Below are positions 63,202 through 64,000 of a stretch of 64,000 nt of DNA, piece after piece. Position numbers and translations under genes: made by a program. Numbering within the stretch: the stretch's first letter is position 1; the number at the start of each line of letters is the position of its first letter. The notes beneath the pieces are model-generated. The model was not told the origin of the DNA. It ran no database searches and saw nothing but the letters and a program-made list of their open reading frames with translations. Source of the DNA: Paenibacillus alba (lineage in GTDB: Bacteria > Bacillota > Bacilli > Paenibacillales > NBRC-103111); assembly GCF_013204855.1 (NCBI RefSeq), contig NZ_JABMKZ010000005.1, positions 124,001 through 188,000 of the forward strand, written 5' to 3'.

Positions 63202-64000
63202 ATGACAAATTTGAACCATTCGATGCGACCTAAGATGAACGAACAATTGCCGGAAGGGGTTCTCAAAGAGTATGCTTCTCAAATTGAATTTTTGGATAGT
63301 TTCGGTCATTCGGGTGCTTATCGGTTTCAGTCCTATCGTCAGGCCAAAGTATTGACGGTCGGCTCTGGTCCATTTTTGATCTCGGTCATTTCTGCGCTGC
63401 TTGTATCGGGAATACCCAAGCTTCACGTGCTAGTCTCTGGCTCAGAGCCGACTGATCGGCAACGAATGCTAGAACTGGCGGCACATACCCGTAAAACGGA
63501 CCCCGAGGTGGCAATAGAGGAAGTTACCCTGCAGAAGGAAGGGCTTAGTAGTTGGCGGGAGGCTGTGAGGCCGTTTGATTCCATTTTGTTTGTGTCACAG
63601 GAGGGTGATATCGAGGAACTGCGGGTTCTTCACGCGGTTTGTAGAGAAGAGAAGAAGGTGTTTCTTCCCGCTGTGTGTTTACAGCAGGTGGGTCTGGCGG
63701 GTCCGCTAGTGCATCCGGACTTTGAGGGATGCTGGGAGTCAGTGTGGCGCAGGCTTCACGAATCTGCGATTTATAAAGCCCCTCAGCAGCTCAGCTTTTC
63801 TTCCACAGCGGGAGAACTGTTAGCGAATGTGATCGTATTTGAATTATTAAAAATGATTACGGGAGCGGACGATGTGGAACAAAGCAATCAATTCTTCCTG
63901 CTAAACCTGGAGACATTGGAAGGAAAATGGCATTCGTTCATCCCTCATCCGCTTGTGACCGGGCATACCGCAGCTGAATGGATTCACGATTTCGACCAGC
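63202..64000 (+). CDS. Putative thiazole-containing bacteriocin maturation protein (partial)
   Basis: An open frame starting at ATG 63202 (SD GGGGAGG) that leaves the window after 266 codons. The N-terminal part contains a ThiF-like Rossmann segment (AKVLTVGSGPFLISVISALL, about residues 48-67). This is followed by SILFVSQEGDIEELRVLHAV, LPAVCLQQVGLAGPLVHPDF and the IPHPLVTG motif typical of the heterocycloanthracin-type maturation proteins. In those clusters it cooperates with the fused cyclodehydratase. The 3' remainder, and probably the precursor peptide and SagB-like dehydrogenase, lie beyond 64000. Confidence 0.85.
   Translation, partial: MTNLNHSMRPKMNEQLPEGVLKEYASQIEFLDSFGHSGAYRFQSYRQAKVLTVGSGPFLISVISALLVSGIPKLHVLVSGSEPTDRQRMLELAAHTRKTDPEVAIEEVTLQKEGLSSWREAVRPFDSILFVSQEGDIEELRVLHAVCREEKKVFLPAVCLQQVGLAGPLVHPDFEGCWESVWRRLHESAIYKAPQQLSFSSTAGELLANVIVFELLKMITGADDVEQSNQFFLLNLETLEGKWHSFIPHPLVTGHTAAEWIHDFDQ

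Noticed and set aside
1..64000. CRISPR arrays, rRNA, tRNA, insertion sequences, prophage
   Set aside because: I looked for repeated spacers, cloverleaf-like GC-rich blocks, transposase motifs and phage genes and saw none; a tRNA could still be missed without a covariance search.

Overview
The window looks like a chromosomal piece of a Paenibacillus-type, endospore-forming Firmicute. The evidence is a GerA/GerB/GerC germinant-receptor operon, YesM/YesN-type two-component regulation next to sugar ABC importers that lack their own ATPase, strong AGGAGG ribosome sites with frequent TTG and GTG starts, and a DUF4317 protein. I saw no rRNA, tRNA, CRISPR array, insertion sequence or phage gene. No species can be named from the sequence alone.

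Layout. (1) 1-9591: a glycosaminoglycan-type uptake and degradation locus, with the tail of a solute-binding protein, a type I sulfatase, two MalF/MalG-like permeases, a YesM-type kinase, a YesN-type regulator and a secreted 1045-residue polysaccharide lyase resembling chondroitinase ABC (family PL8). (2) 9706-11931: a ROK repressor with its own promoter and operator, facing a TIM-barrel sugar isomerase/epimerase. (3) 12004-19995: a LacI-type repressor and the operon it very probably controls: solute-binding lipoprotein, two permeases, two VOC proteins, an SDR and a six-repeat TolB-like propeller. Five copies of one operator (about AAACACGYGTTT) lie at the repressor promoter and in the 600 bp before the operon; one sits in a divergent promoter that now leads into a gene remnant. 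(4) 20413-24784: an XRE-cupin regulator diverging from an MBL hydrolase, alpha/beta hydrolase, RidA, EamA exporter and a broken aromatic-acid exporter, with a shared half-operator at both promoters. (5) 25420-28453: HxlR regulator, EamA exporter and VOC protein set among fragments of at least four dead genes (ArsR, SDR, hemC, Old Yellow Enzyme). (6) 28513-33483: DUF3626, VOC, YCII plus ECF42-type sigma factor, luciferase-like monooxygenase. (7) 33488-40601: an HrtAB/MacB-like ABC pair, the ger operon and a DUF4317 gene. (8) 40612-47195: AraC regulator, GH42 beta-galactosidase, large FAD-dependent oxidoreductase and LacI regulator with a perfect 16-bp operator. (9) 47442-55078: SMI1/KNR4-TPR protein, cupin and SDR controlled by TetR, a decayed DJ-1/PfpI gene, an XRE regulator and a DHA2 multidrug exporter. 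(10) 55089-60997: a YtrA-like GntR regulator with an ABC exporter, a divergent SalX/FtsX-type ABC exporter and a BcrC-like PAP2 phosphatase, a set suggestive of cell-envelope antibiotic defence. (11) 61053-64000: one edge of a thiazole/oxazole-modified peptide (TOMM) cluster, with a fused leader-binding/YcaO cyclodehydratase ending in Pro-His-Pro-His-Pro-Phe-Pro, and a divergent thiazole-bacteriocin maturation protein that runs off the window. A 10-bp inverted repeat lies between them.

The strongest leads for new biology are the TOMM cluster, whose precursor and product are unseen, and the LacI-controlled VOC/SDR/propeller operon, whose substrate cannot be told. The most distinctive structural feature is the number of decayed genes: seven remnants, most of them unlikely to be picked up by ordinary ORF calling.
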